Both the position numbers and the translations under genes were made by a program. From positions 186,001 to 250,000 of the forward strand of contig WHVA01000089.1 of assembly GCA_015179125.1 (NCBI GenBank): DNA of 64,000 nucleotides. The letters run 5' to 3'. The notes under the pieces are model-generated. The model saw only the letters and a list, made by a program, of their open reading frames with translations. It searched no databases and was not told the origin of the DNA. Shown piece by piece: positions 33,945 to 46,391 of this stretch. Source of the stretch: Gautieria morchelliformis. Its lineage: Eukaryota; Basidiomycota; Agaricomycetes; Gomphales; Gomphaceae. The first letter of the stretch is position 1. Each line of letters opens with the position of its first letter.

Positions 33945-34229
33945 GGAGCACGAGTGCGTTGGGGTGTTTCAGCGTGTGCTCGAGAGAGATGGTATTAGCT
34001 GTCTTGGGCCTATACTCGAGTCTGAAGGTTTGAACAATGCCTTCGGACCGTGGGAAAGTACGGTGTGGTGGTGGTGTGGGTCCAAGAGAGCTCCCGTATC
34101 GCGCCGAGTTGCTGTTACATAAGGAATTACCCGTTTTTGCATTGGGGGAGGGCATGCCATCTGTGTGTTCACATTGGGTGTCTATCGTGTTCTTGCCTCC
34201 TTTGCGGTTGAAGTTCTTCAATCGGCGCG

Positions 34230-34520
34230 TTAAATACCCATACGCTCAAAGGGTTCAGTGATCCCAAAGTCCGGTTGTGCGTCGCCCTCGCTCTTTGTCA
34301 CTTCGGGAAAGAAGAGTCTGACCTGGCGGCTGAGTCTGTTCATATCTTTGGACGTATCCTTGTATGCAATTCGATACGCGGAGCATTTGGTGGTAACATC
34401 TTCGGTGGTCTGGACGATGGCGACGACACTCGCTCAGCGGGTTGATGAGCATCGCAGTAGAAGGGAGATAAATACAGCCGACTTACCTGCTACTGCCAGA
34501 CCTGCCAGAGCTTCAGCCAT
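34230..34520 (-). pseudogene. Truncated NLR N-terminus, paralogue of the 36195-41331 gene
   Basis: Exon 1 34520-34487 (MAEALAGLAVA) and exon 2 34432-34230 (ASVVAIVQTTEDVTTK...) have the same exon-intron arrangement and phase as the NACHT-ankyrin gene at 41331-41249. The donor here is a normal GTAAGT. The frame ends at TAA 34230 after about 78 codons, with no NACHT domain. The LINE insertion lies 122 bases further on. Confidence 0.65.
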
Positions 34521-36194
34521 CTGATTGCGTCGAGTCGATGGTTAGAGTGGAAATTTGACAGTCCAACGCGGCTACCTCATGTCGTGGCAACGCCCCTGTG
34601 CCCTTTGGGGCCTGCCTAAAAAGAAGCTGTGACAGTCCAGGCGATGTGCTTCGCGTGCGAGGCAAGCCCTCTACAGTTCAGAGAGCCAAGCAGACCGTTT
34701 CCCACAGGCGATATTGGAGGTATCCAGAGCGACGTTAACATGCGGTTTGTACTTGGGCCTTGAAGCTTGACGCCTGGGCTATATATCCACCAGGTATGAA
34801 TGCGATCATCGTCGTCACAGTCAACAGAAGAGACTGGCGCGTACTAGGCTACGGCAATCAGCATGTAAAATAAGTCACTATGCCACGGGCTGGTTGATTA
34901 CACAAATAGCCTTGCTCAAATGACGGGCGTGGTGTGTCTACAGGATACGATCAGATTCGGTATATTTAAGTACAGGCGTGGAATTGGAATTCGGATTCGG
35001 TGGTATTACCTATGTTAAATTCTGCGACACCGCTCGCTCAACATTTCAGGTACATAATGACTCTTATAATAAATATCTACCTGCAGTCTAGTGCCGTGTG
35101 CGATGGTGACAAGTTAACCAGGAATCCAGCATCCACTAGGGTACCCTATGGTGGTCGCCACTCAAGTTCTACCCATTACAGAGTGGCGCCCCCCCCACCC
35201 TCAAGGCCTCACTCCCTGAGGCCCCCATCTCCCTGCAATCTCAGGTGGGTGGATAATTGACGACGAGCCTAGCCCCCCGCAGGGCCGTTTACCACCCCAC
35301 CTAGACGAAAACTAGTGTAGTTGTCCTCGCCGATGTATTTTCAGCGCGTGTGGTGTGTCTGCCAGTCCTCGAGCTGGCACGATGGAGGGACAACGTACTG
35401 TGCAGGCAAATTAAGAATAGAAGGTTGGTGTTGCTGGTTCGCGGCGTGGCCTCAAGTTGGCCATCGAGGTTGACATGATTCTGCCTTGCTCGACGGAAGC
35501 CGGGTCCTGTCGTTGCACGAGGAGGTAGAGTTCGAGGATTGGGGACCGCAGGGAGCTGAGACGAGTATCTAGAGGTAGTTTTGAGTATAGATTCGGTGTG
35601 ACGTGAGGTACGCTTTGTAGGTTCGGGTTTGTGTTGTATGGCGTGCACTTTATTTTAAAAAAATTGATGGTTATATTAGCTGTCGGGTACCCGTATAGAG
35701 TTTCTCATACTATGCCCAGGGTCATGCTAAGGGGTCTCCTTTTAATCAGTCCTCTGTCCTCGGTTGGTATGCAGTCGTGCGTTCAAGTCTCTCTCCCATT
35801 AATTAGTGTGGTCATGTTTTCCTCCTCAAAGGCTTTGCGCCCATGAAAACTCTGACGCGTCTGATAACCGAGCTTTAATACATATACCTCTAAAAAGATA
35901 CATTTCCATATCTGGTCGGACAACTTCTGAAGCATGGTAGAGCTATCTACTCAGGGTCTATAGGTAGGTCAGATAGATGTGCATATGATACAAAAGATTG
36001 CTACACAGTATGATAACCAATACCTTAACAGAATCTGTGGTGAACTTGGTAGACGCGATCTAGCCAGAGTGGCAGCCGACGTCGCTGAATTACAGTACTT
36101 GGGCCTAAACACAGTGATATATTCTCATGGAGGAGACGGTGTATCAGGACGGCATGCGGACTTCGGCAGGGCAAGGCGGTAAAGATGCGTTGAC
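34521..36194. other. Intergenic, nothing recognised
   Basis: No convincing gene. The mostly open stretch at 35979-36182 (plus) has no recognisable domain. A GC-rich, CCCC-rich stretch lies around 35180-35300. Confidence 0.5.
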
Positions 36195-39100
36195 CTAGCG
36201 CAGTCTGCTACGAATTGCTGCAGTAAGCATCGAGTAGCGCAGCAATCGCATGGTGACCTTCAGAGGACGCCGCCTGCCTTTGTCGCCTCCTTTCGGGTTC
36301 ATTTTCGCCCCCGCCTTTAGCAACCGAACAATGCCATCCTGACGGAGCGAGGCTGCCACCCGTAGTGCACTACCCCCGTCTGCGTTCACGTCCGCTCCCT
36401 GCTCCAACAGCAGCCGTATGATCCCCTCATGACAACCATAGGTCGCCGCTATCAACGCATTCCCGTACTGTCCTCCTTGCGCATTTACTTTCGCTCCCTC
36501 TTCAAGTAGCAGCCGAACGACACTCGCGTGGCCTCTATGCGCCGCGTTCTGCAGCGCACTATCAGTCTTGCGGTCCTTTGCGTTGACTTCCGCCCCGTGT
36601 TCCAGCAAGAGTCGAACGACACCCTCGTTGCCATGGGACGCCGCCTCGCGCAGGGCCTCAGTAACCCACTCTCTGCCAGCTGCGTTTACTTTTGCTCCGC
36701 TCTGCAGCAGCAGCGGCCGGACGATGCCCTCCACTTTCGCTCCATTCGCTAGCAGCAGTCGCACAATGCCTTCGTGACCGTGGGACGCCGCAGCATACAG
36801 CGCACTTGCATATCCTCCCCCTCCCTGGGCATTTACTTTCCCTCCGCTCTCCAGCAGCAGCCGAACGATCCTATCATGGCCATGGGACGCCGCCTCTTGC
36901 AGCGCACTTCCATGCATTTCTCCCTGCACATTCACATCGATTGTTTCCTCTTCCAGCAGCAGCTGCACAATTCCCATATGGCCTTTGGACGCTGCAGATT
37001 GCAGCGCACTCCCATACACTCCGTCTTCGTTCACTGTGGCACTCTTTTGCAGTAGCAACCGGACGATACCCTCATCACCCGCATATGCCGCAACGCAAAG
37101 CGCACTGCCACGGTTTGCATCCCTGGTATTCACATCGGCCCCCTTCTCCAGAAGTAATCGAATGGTGCTCTCGTGGCCTCCAGACGCCGCATCCAGGAGC
37201 GCAGTGTCAAGGCTTCCTTCCGGTGCGTCCACTACTGCTCCGTTCTCCAGCAACAGCTGAATGATAGTATCGTGACCATAACGTGCCGCGGCCCGCAGCG
37301 CACCGCTATAGAATCCCTTCAGGTCTGCTCCCGTCTCCAGCAGCAACTGAACGATGCCATCCTGACCACAACGTGCGGCGGCCTCGAGAGCATTCTCTTT
37401 CGTGCTTCCCGCCGCATTCAAATCCGCTCCCTTCTCTAGCAACAAGCAGGCGATGTCCTCGTGACCAGAGCTTGCCGCAGCTCGCAAAGCATTGCCGAAC
37501 CTTCCTCCTTGGGCATTGGCATCCGCTCCCATGTCCAGCAGCAACCGAACAATGGCGTCCTGGCCTACACATGCTGCTACCTGCAGCGCACTACCTCCAT
37601 CCGCGTTCACGTGCGCTCCCTTCTGCAGCAGTAACCGAACGATGCCCTCGTGGCCGAAACTTGCGGCAGCCTCCAGCGCATTCCCAGTCCCTTCGCCATA
37701 TCCGTTCACTTGTGCTCCCTTCTCTAGCAACAAGCAGGCGATGCCCTCGTGACCAGAGCTTGCCGCAGCTCGCAAAGCATTGCCGAACCTTCCTCCTTGG
37801 GCATTGGCATCCGCTCCCATGTCCAGCAGCAACCGAACAATGGCGTCCTGGCCTACACATGCTGCTACCTGCAGCGCACTACCTCCATCCGCGTTCACGT
37901 GCGCTCCCTTCTGCAGCAGTAACCGAACGATGCCCTCGTGGCCGAAACTTGCTGCAGCCTCCAGCGCATTCCCAGTCCCGTCGCCATATCCATTCACTTG
38001 TGCTCCCTTCTCTAACAACAAGCAGGCGATGCCCTCGTGACCAGAGCTTGCCGCAGCTCGCAACGCATTGCCCAACTTTCCTCCTTGGGCATTGACATCC
38101 GCTCCCATGTCCAGCAGCAACCGAACGATGGCATCGTGACCTAAACATGCTGCTGCCTGTAGCGCACTACCTACATCCGCGTTCACGTCCGCTCCATTGT
38201 CGAGCAGCAGCCGGATGGTGCCCTCGTGGCCACTATACACCGCCCCACTCAGCGGACTTCCAAACTCGTCCCCTTGTGTGTTTACGTCCGCTCCCTGTTG
38301 CAGCAGGAAACGAACGATGGTTTCGTTACCCTCCGATGACGCTACTTGCAACGCATGTCCCAATAGGCCTGGTGCTGATATGTTTGGGTCGTGCTCGAGG
38401 AGCAACGTAATGATGTCATATTGACATTCCGAGAACGCCGCCTCCAGAGCGCTGCCAAAGATTCCTCCTTGTGCAGCCACGTTTGCACCGTGCTCTAGCA
38501 GCATCCGAACGATACACGCATTCCCATGATACGCCGCTGCCTGCAAGACGCTTCCATACCTCCCTGCTGGTGTATTTACGTCCGCGCCCGTCTCCAAAAG
38601 CAACCGAACAATGTCGTCGTGACCGCCTAACACTGCCGCCTGCAATGCACTGCCATGTTCTGCTTCTGCGTTAACATCCACTCCGTTCTCAAGCAGCACC
38701 CGGACGACTTCAAAATGACCTTCTGACGCCGCCGCCTGCAAGGGGCCACCGAACAATCCGTCCTGCACGGCCGCGTCTGCTCCATGTTGCAGTAGCAACC
38801 GAACAATGACCGTATGTCCACTATACGACGCTGCCTGCAATGCATTGTCAAAACACCCCCCGTGTACGTTCCCGTCTGATCCATTGTCCAACAAACTTCG
38901 CGATGCTCTCTCCAGTCCGGCCAGTGATGCATAATAAAGAGGTGTACATTGGGTTTTGGGTCGCCGCGGATCATCACTTACGTCAGGATTGTAAAGCCTC
39001 AGCCAGTTTCCGTACATAGCCTCCTTGGGTTGAAAGAGGGCCATAATGAGTTTGTGCAGAGTATCAGACTCAGAAGCGCCACAAGTATCTGACTGAGCAT

Positions 39101-41331
39101 GCCGAGTCCACTGTGTGGCAGCATATTCAGAGAGTGGATATGCCCTGGTCGTAGTTGAGTCTACACCGCCTTGCTGGTCAAATTGCAGCAAGTAGGCCAG
39201 ACATGTTTCAGCGATAAAAGTATCAGCCATCGTTTTGTTGAAAGAATAAAAGGAAATCGTGGTCTCTCCCTTGCAGAGATGCTCTGAGATCAAATACTCT
39301 TTCACAGAAAAATGAGCCAGTCTAAGCTCTTCCGTGGGCGAGACTCGACCCCCATCTAAGTTGTTGTTATGCTTGCTGCCGCTAGCTTCATTTGTGTTGA
39401 CCTCGATATTGCGTACCATGACTGCCGGGGCTGTAGTTATAACGAGACTGGAACATATGATCAGAATCTCTTGAGCATGCCGAAGCCGTCGACGCGGATC
39501 GAACAGAGGACAGTCTTCTGCAGTGGGATCGGTCGCCAGCACTTCCACGGCCTCGTCCAGTGAGATAGGGCGGACGGAGAAAGCGAGCCATTTCAACAAG
39601 GTGAGAGCATCTTGCCTATCGTCTTCAAGGATGTCTGAGAGAATCTTATCATAGGTCTGGTATAGGGTCTTTGGGAGACTCTTCAGTGTCTTCTGGAGCG
39701 CGGCAGGGGAACGACACTTTCGTAGAGCATCCAACTGACAAGCAACCCATCGGAACCTTCCTGTCCTATTAGTACCCGTCGTCAAGGAGAACGGAAGACC
39801 ACATTACATCCCATGAGCATCCTTCATTAACGTAGCCTCGATCACTTTCTTCTCCTCTGCGGAGCACAACTGAAATTTGACATCATGCTCAAGTGATTTC
39901 AAGACATGTATTCGGATGTCACCGTCGACCTGATTCTCGTCCATGAATACTTGGTGAGAAACCAGGGGATTTAGCATTTCTTCAATGTCGTGATCTGTTC
40001 GACTAGTTGCCAGCAGATGTACTTTGTCAAGGCCCCAGTCGTGGATCCCTCTAAGCAAGGCTAGCAGCTGACTGCGTTCCTGGCATTCGTCAAGGGCATC
40101 GAGAACGATATATACGTTCTGGAAGCCCCCAACGAGGGACTTGACGGTCGACACCAGTGCTTCTGGAGTTGGGGATCGCTGTCCTTCTGCATTCTCATCA
40201 AACAATTTTGTCAGAGCGTCGGGGATACTCCCGTAGTGTAGAGCTAACTGTTTGATCAGAGATCGAAGGATGACGGCTGGCCTTGCTTCAGCGTTGTGAA
40301 AATCAAAATAGAAGTAGATGATGGCGAGCGATGAATCTGATAGGCAGTCACGCGTGATCTCATCAATGATCGTAGAGCTTTTCCCACCCGTACGTTAGCA
40401 TAGTGGTTGGAATTACCGAATAATCGAGAAAAACTTGCCATAAGACAGTTTTCCCTGCACCAGCTGTCCGAAACGCTCAGTGAAAAAAAATAATCATGAG
40501 GTTCACCGGACTCACGAATCCCGCGAAGCAAAAGGAACGAGTTGCTTCTGATTTTCCAATCCTTGAAGCATGCTCCTTGCACAAACCATGAGCCGGTCGA
40601 TTCCTGTCGCTGTTTACAGGCATTCAAATGTTTTGCCTCGTGATCTGGGGCCGACAACCAATTATACACCTGTTCGTCTGGAACGGCAGCAAGAAACAGA
40701 GTTAGCTGCGTTCGCACGAGACAGCAAAGTCACACATGCCGACGACACGGCTATGTATTGTCAATGTCAAACGCCTGCCAGGACGATTAGGATCAGTCTG
40801 ACGGGAGGGAAGTGAAACGTACGTCTGATCTATGTTCAGGGTCGAAGATAATCGCTGTTGGAATTGCCCTAGCTGATCGAGAGTCTCCTTCACCTCGCCT
40901 TCTTTGAAAGGCCACATCAGTGCTTGCATGCGACTATTAGTCTCCAACTTCTTCTTGAGACCGTCCAACTCGTCACGGCAACGAGGAAGGCCGCCAGCAT
41001 CCGTTATCAGTTTACTCAAAGCTGGTAAACGAGAGGATGCTCTGGATTCCTCAGTACCTGGGCACGGGACAGATATATCGGGTTGCCTGTCCTCCACTAG
41101 TTCTCGCACATCTTCCAGCACTCTCTGCAGTCCCAACAACTGATCGATAATCTTCTTTTTATCTCTAGACGCATTCTTGACGCCATTTCCATAGCTGTAA
41201 CACGCGGTGATAGTGGCTCCAGTCAGCTGAAGAACAGCAATGACACTCGCTGATTGACATGATTATCACTGGCATGCAGGCATCGAGAGTCCAGGTGGGG
41301 ACTTGCCTGCTAATCCCAGAGCTTCAGCCAT
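36195..41331 (-). CDS. NACHT-ankyrin NLR (STAND) protein, six exons, intact
   Basis: Exons: 41331-41307, 41249-40819, 40705-40516, 40463-40439, 40377-39808 and 39756-36195. Together 4803 bases, 1600 aa, all in phase; the exon 2/3 junction is the least certain. Residues 1 to about 150 form a helical N-terminal effector-like domain (MAEALGLAASVIAVLQLTGA). The NACHT ATPase follows with Walker A GIPGAGKTVLCSTIIDEI and Walker B IVLDALDECQ. Next come a winged-helix region (LTLLKWLAFSVRPISLDEAV, AHFSVKEYLI) and about 24 ankyrin repeats. Such proteins oligomerise on recognising non-self and trigger responses such as programmed cell death in fungi. Introns 1 (41250-41306) and 4 (40378-40438) begin GCAAGT (GC-AG). 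The 25-base exon 40463-40439 encodes most of Walker A. Confidence 0.9.
37470..38060. repeat. 288-bp tandem duplication within the ankyrin array
   Basis: Two adjacent copies, with the same bases recurring at a spacing of 288 (for example TTGGGCATTGGCATCCGCTC at 37509 and 37797), differ at only a few sites. They encode three ankyrin repeats (96 residues: GGRFGNALRAAASS to RLLLDMGADAN). A third, more diverged copy follows near 38085. It indicates recent unequal exchange or slippage. Confidence 0.8.
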
Positions 41332-42273
41332 AGCGTTGACATGCACGTCGTCGCAACACACGAGAGCACAGCACTGCCTGCCTCAGTCATGTGTCGCTTG
41401 TCACATTAGCTTCCAAAGGCAGAGTTTGGCACAGGAACTTTGATTGGTAGGACATCGATCCGGAGATACCGCGATATCCCGCCCCAGTAAATTTTAGAGA
41501 GAATTCGTGCTCCTCGGTACGTTACTCTTCTATGCAACAACAAGATTTAGGAGCGTCGTTCATTTCGATTTTAAAAAGGTATCCGCTGTTATTTTGGCAT
41601 TCCAAGTCATGCGGCGGTCTACGCCTCGTCCCTCCAAGGGATATGTCAAACATGTTGCAACCTCATCCCGGTCGAAGAACTGCAAGGCTTTACAGTGGGC
41701 AGATGGGCTGAGAACCCCCCGGCCGACTCTGAAGGGGTAGTCGTGAGGAAAGTGAAGTGATTTTAGAAACTATTGCATAGCATTATCATATCGAGTATCG
41801 ATAGTTAACCCCAACAGAAACAGAAGCAGCTGGGCTTAATTTGCCTACCTTTCGAGGAATACCATAATACGTGCGAGAAAAATAATCACATCGGTTAGCA
41901 TCCTTATAACCATCATTATAGGCAAGCTGAAGTTATCACATTTAGAAAGTATTGCGGACATACCGCCGCTATAAGCACACTGTCATCGATTGAAATCCGC
42001 GAGACTGGTAGTGCAGACGGAGAGAAGGAGCCCTCAAGATCGAAACGAAGCAGCAGCAGCCGTCAACAGGAAAACCTCTAAGCCAGTGTGTCCAATATGC
42101 ATAAGTAACTTTCAGTATATATAAGCATGAGCTGCATCCAGCATCCAACTAGCATAAGCCAACAGTCGCAAGCCAAGCATTTTCTGGGATACATGTACTG
42201 CTCGATCCAGAAGACTTTGCAGACCACAATGCACAGGGGGATACTTCGTTTGTCTAAAGTGTCCCGGGCTGAA
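41332..42273. other. Intergenic, 5' flank of the NLR gene
   Basis: No coding region is seen. 42127-42534 (plus) is open but is the antisense of the amine oxidase remnant in its right half. Confidence 0.45.
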
Positions 42274-43807
42274 TTACTGCCGAGCGAGGAGTCTTGCCAC
42301 CCGAGCAGCCTCTCTCTGACCGCTCACCACGGCGCCGGCCAGGCTGCCTCCATGGTCAGCATCCGTGTGTTCGCCTGCAAACCCGAGCCGACCATCCCAC
42401 AAGGGCTTTCCAAGCTCTGTAAAATCGAGAGGGCTTCGACCCTCGCCGATGACAGAGCTGGTAGATGTCGCTCCTCTTGCCAAGGGATCATCCATCCAGT
42501 TTGTCTTGACGCCGGTGACAGGTTTAGGGGGTGAGACGGTGGATTGAAGCGCTCCACGAGGAATGCATGTGCTGCCTGTGTTGCTTCATCTGGTGGAAAC
42601 GGAGCCAGGAGCTGTGCAGGCATGGATGAAAGGTAGATGACCAACGTGGGGTGCGGGTTGGGTAAGGTGAGTGCAGCAAAGGACAACATAAAGAGGGAAT
42701 GACGAGGCTTTCGCGTCTGAATAATCTTCCAATATTGCAAGAGGTTTGGGAAGAAATGTAAAGGACCCAACAGAAGATCTACCAGGCCACCATGCAACAG
42801 GGTATACGAGTACCAACTTTTCCAACACGCCGACATGTGTTCCTGCTATGGTCTCAAGCCTGCGTGCGGGAAGCGGAGGCGTAAACGTCTTGCTTTAGCA
42901 CGCCGAGGGGGATTGTTGCACACGACGGTGCGAGCATTATACACGGCCCTGTCAGTGACTACGGCAATCCAACCATCTTCAATTCTCTCAAGCGAATTTA
43001 CACGCTCTCCGAGACGAGTTTCACACCCTAAGCTTTGGGCTTCGCCATTCAACTTTTCTACCAGATGCTGAAAACCAGCCTCTGGAGCTGCGTCAGAACC
43101 AGCAGAGGCGTTCCCCCAGCCTATCCAGCGTAGGCTGACCCTCTCAAGTGGGGCTCCAAGTGGAATCTCCAAATTACGAGTAAGGTGTGATGCTAAGGCT
43201 GGTTGGGATGAGAGAAACAAAGAAGAACCTTGGGAAAGAAGGAAGTCTGAGAGAGGAATCCTGAGAGACGGAAGGCTCGTCTTTGCCAACTTATGCATCG
43301 CAGCCATGGAAGAAGATATGTTAGAGCGCAGCTGAAAGACAACAGATGGCGATAACGGGCCTGGATAATTCACAGATCCTCATGGGTGCAGAAGAACTCA
43401 CGAGAGGTCTTACCATCGGAAATGTATACGGGACTCTCTGTTGCCTTCAACAAATGCGTTTTCTGTACCAGTTATTTAGAGCAATTCACTGACTCCACAG
43501 CGTATACCACTTACCACCCCCAGCCTCCTGGCAATCTCGCCAGCTGGATTGCCCCCTTGTAGCCTGTATCGCCCTCGGATGATGAGTAGCCCCGGTCAAA
43601 GGATCGCAGTCACCACCCACCATAGATCCAGCTGCATCCCAGGTCTATCGGAGCGTGCATGTGATACGTGACTGTGTATGCTCTTCCCCCAACACGCTCT
43701 CTAGCTTCTAGCACAAGGACGCTGTAGCCCTTAGTAGCGAGATCGCGTGCGGCGACGAGTCCAGACAACCGGGCTCCGGTAACGACGGTGTCCAATAATT
43801 TCGACAT
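42274..43807 (-). pseudogene. Flavin amine oxidase pseudogene
   Basis: Minus strand. It starts MSKLLDTVVTGARLSGLVAA; the FAD-binding GxGxxG is here GARLSG, so the second Gly is Arg. LEARERVGGRAYT follows. The middle (PLERVSLRWIGWGNASAGSD, VNSLERIEDGWIAVVTDRAV) is normal. The end reads VLVYPVAWWP, LSFAALTLPNPHPTL and the FAD-contact C-terminus LGFAGEHTDADHGGSLAG to a stop at 42274. These pieces lie in three frames with breaks near 42720 and 42530, too close for introns, so the gene is broken. Monoamine or polyamine oxidation would be the ancestral role. At least two introns lie at 43370-43520. Confidence 0.75.
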
Positions 43808-44386
43808 GAAAGTTCAAGCACCTGGACGAACGTAAATTGATACCGTACCTAGCAATCCTACATGGGAGACCGAGAGTGGACACAATGGGTAGAGGGATGA
43901 GCTATTTGGGCTCAGCCTCGCGCACGAGATCAATGGGGCCTAGACCTGACCAATCAAGATGCGAAGACACAAAGGAAACAAGCAACGAAAGGCAAAAGGA
44001 AACAGGAAATGACAAGAGAAAGTGGGTGGGAGAAACAGATTTGCCACGTCAATCTTAGTATGGAGGAGCGGAGGAGAGAAGCCACGCGTTCCTTGTTCAA
44101 CCTTACAAATACATGGAGTCACGTGATCAGACCTTGAATCGCTTTGATCCGGAAGAACTCGATCTTCTTTAATAATTATTATAAACACACTAAAACATCA
44201 ATAACTGTTTGCCTAGAGAAGGAACAACGACGGCGTATAATAGGAACCGCCTCTCTGCGCCAAAAGGCCCAAAACCGAGAGACTTGACAAGACTCCTAAG
44301 TTTGGGAGATCCCATGAGAGAATTGTAATCTCACACAGGCTTAACTGCATCTGCCAAGGCCGTGTAAAAGAACGCATCATCAACGA
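43808..44386. other. Intergenic, nothing recognised
   Basis: No coding region recognised. Several A/G-rich runs. Confidence 0.45.
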
Positions 44387-44690
44387 TCACAGTACTGGCC
44401 CTGGCGCAGACGCGGCCGCCGCATGTCCATCCTTTATCGTATGTGCGGCAGCCCTGCGCCTCGCCCTCACGATACGATCGTCAGTATAAGTATTCCCCAG
44501 CACATATATGCCACCGGCGTACTTAAGTGAATCTCCGGGCTCAACGACTCCTTCGGCTTGCAATCTTGTGTAAGCGTCGAGTGGCAACCAGGCATCTCGC
44601 AATACATAATGATGTATATGTACACGTACACGCTTTTCCAGTATTAAGTATATTACGAACATCGCTTTTCCCGTTAATCAAAACGTTATT
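44387..44690 (-). repeat. Repeat family R1, partial copy 3
   Basis: Close match to 14000-14215 on the same strand. The minus-strand frame is clean here: RVRVHIHHYVLRDAWLPLDA and EGVVEPGDSLKYAGGIYVLG, then RARRRA. Copy 1 has small changes that break this frame. The protein is not one I recognise. Confidence 0.55.
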
Positions 44691-45142
44691 ATATCGTACA
44701 AGCGACGACGCAGATTCAGATTCAGAACTAACCAGTATCGAGTGCCGAGTGCCAAAAAAATAAAATAAAATAAAAAGAAGAAAAGGAAGAAAATAGGAAA
44801 AAGGAACTGCGTCTGTGCTCGGTAGGTAGTGTGCAGCGTGTGTGTGTGTGTGTGGTCGTGTGCAGTGTGTGTCTTGCCCCGGTCGTGTGCGGTGTGCTCC
44901 AATAGTGCGTGTGAGGCGAAGCGTGCATGTGCCTGCGCACGACACCGGTGTTTTATGCGCGGGGGCGGGGGCGGCCTAGCTCGCTCATGCAGTGAGCTCA
45001 TTCCGGCGCACCTCCAAATCCCCCAACGTCCCCAACAAATCCTACAAAACGCAAAAAGCAAAGAAAATCAGCAAAGCCGTGAACCGCTAATATTAATATT
45101 AATAATTAAACAACCAAAAATGCGCCTCCACCTCATCAACCC
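44691..45142. other. Low-complexity intergenic DNA
   Basis: A-rich run with AAAATA repeats at 44753-44800 and a GT-rich run at 44838-44875. No gene seen. Confidence 0.5.
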
Positions 45143-45840
45143 CTAACCTCCACTCCACCCCTCCTCCCTCACGCCCTCCTCCAGGCTCGCGAGCACGTCC
45201 CGGAACAGAGCGCGGCAGTTCGACTCCACGCCGAAGAAGCGCGCGAGCTTCCGGAGGCGCTGCGTATCCGGGTCCGCGGGGACGCCGATGGGTGGGGGAG
45301 AGGGTGGAGGTGGAGAGCGTGAAGATGTGGTCCGGGTGCAGGGGCGCGAAGGATAAGGTGGAGGTGGAGAGTGCGGGGTCGGGGTCGCTGGGGCGCGTGG
45401 AGGCGGTGGGGGAGGTGGACGCGAGGGAGAGGAGCGACTCGGAGGTGCCACTGCGGGGGGAGGGAGGGGCGCCACAGGAAGGGGGACGTGGACGGCGCTG
45501 TGTCGGCATCGTCATCGTCACCGTTGGAGTAACAAGAGGAGGAGCAGGAGGAGCCAGACCCAGACCTGTTGAGGTAGTGGTGCAGCTCCGCGAGGCTCGC
45601 CTTGTCGTCCTGCACGCACGCCCGTATCAACATCAGCACACGAAACGCCAAGCAGACCTGTGAGCGAGTTCAGCGAGTGTCTGTAGAACATGTACACCTG
45701 CCAGTGCGACAGCCCCGCCGCCTTCTTATCCTTATCCCCCTTCCTATCCTTATCCTTACCCCCACTCCCTTCTTCAGTGCGTGGAACGAGGAAAGGAGTA
45801 TATATGTGTTTCTGGCACGTTTGTGCGTGCCGTTTGATCT
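45143..45840 (-). CDS. Fragment of an unrecognised gene
   Basis: Minus-strand segments that look genuinely coding: EEGSGGKDKDRKGDKDKKAA followed by GLSHWQVYMFYRHSLNSL (45665-45780), AFRVLMLIRACVQDDKASLA (45560-45650), a low-complexity Ser/Pro region, and RLRKLARFFGVESNCRALFR ending at a stop 45143. They lie in different frames, so introns (for example at 45655-45665 and in the Ser-rich part) or frame breaks separate them. The upstream start is not clear. I do not recognise the family. Confidence 0.4.
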
Positions 45841-46391
45841 GGTCTCTCGATCAACAGAAATTAGCAGGAAGCCTAGCTGCGGAAAGCGAAAACACCACAA
45901 TGACCAGCCACCCCTCTGGAGATCTCAATCTATCACTCGACGATGAAGAGTAATTTGCCTGATACATTTGATCAGTGACCGACAGAAATATACCATACTG
46001 GTCGTCATGGGGCCTGCTCGAGCCAAAACATTTTGTCCACACCATGGTGCTAACATTCTAAGTTAGAATATGTCTAGCTGCAGGGAAAAGTTGTAGCATC
46101 ATGCAACAGATGCAGAGGCGTTTGCGAGGGTAAAGGATGAGTTGTCGAGTGCTGCATGGGTTGATTACTGGGCCAGCGCATTCGGCGCGGATGGAGTATT
46201 GATAATGGCTGGTCAGTTGAAAAGAGACTCGGGGAGATCAATAGGAGTGATTCTTGTCCGGGTGGAACGAAGCGCGAGGGAGAAAGCGAATTCGCAGACT
46301 CGGCGAAGGCCTCCAAGAGACTAGGATAGGAAGCGAAGGATCGGGTGAAGCAAGTGATTCATTTCACCTTTAGCAGCGACAAGCGGGCCAG
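45841..46391. other. Intergenic, nothing recognised
   Basis: No convincing gene; a short plus-strand ORF at 46142-46324 has no domain. Confidence 0.4.

Larger units (their letters stand above)
28035..34096 (-). mobile_element. Near-complete Tad-like LINE, 6.06 kb, with 13-bp target duplication
   Basis: Minus strand. Both sides carry GTATCGCGCCGAG (28022-28034 and 34096-34108), so the insertion looks full length. Order: 5' UTR, ORF1 (33944-32448), ORF2 (32455 to 28586 with two frame breaks), and a 3' UTR of about 550 bases ending in a CT dinucleotide run (GA on the plus strand at 28032-28048) instead of poly-A. It is inserted downstream of the truncated NLR start at 34230-34520. Confidence 0.85.

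Noticed and set aside
35755-35800. Possible tRNA (B-box-like GTTCAAGTC)
   Set aside because: The T-arm and acceptor stems do not pair, so it is a chance match.
36528-38424. Plus-strand ORFs over the NACHT-ankyrin gene
   Set aside because: Shadow frames of the minus-strand ankyrin repeats.
42127-42534. Plus-strand ORF of 135 codons
   Set aside because: Overlaps the amine oxidase remnant in antisense and has no recognisable domain.
42274-43807. Amine oxidase as an intact spliced gene
   Set aside because: The frame changes near 42720 and 42530 have no room or sites for introns, and the FAD GxGxxG motif is altered.
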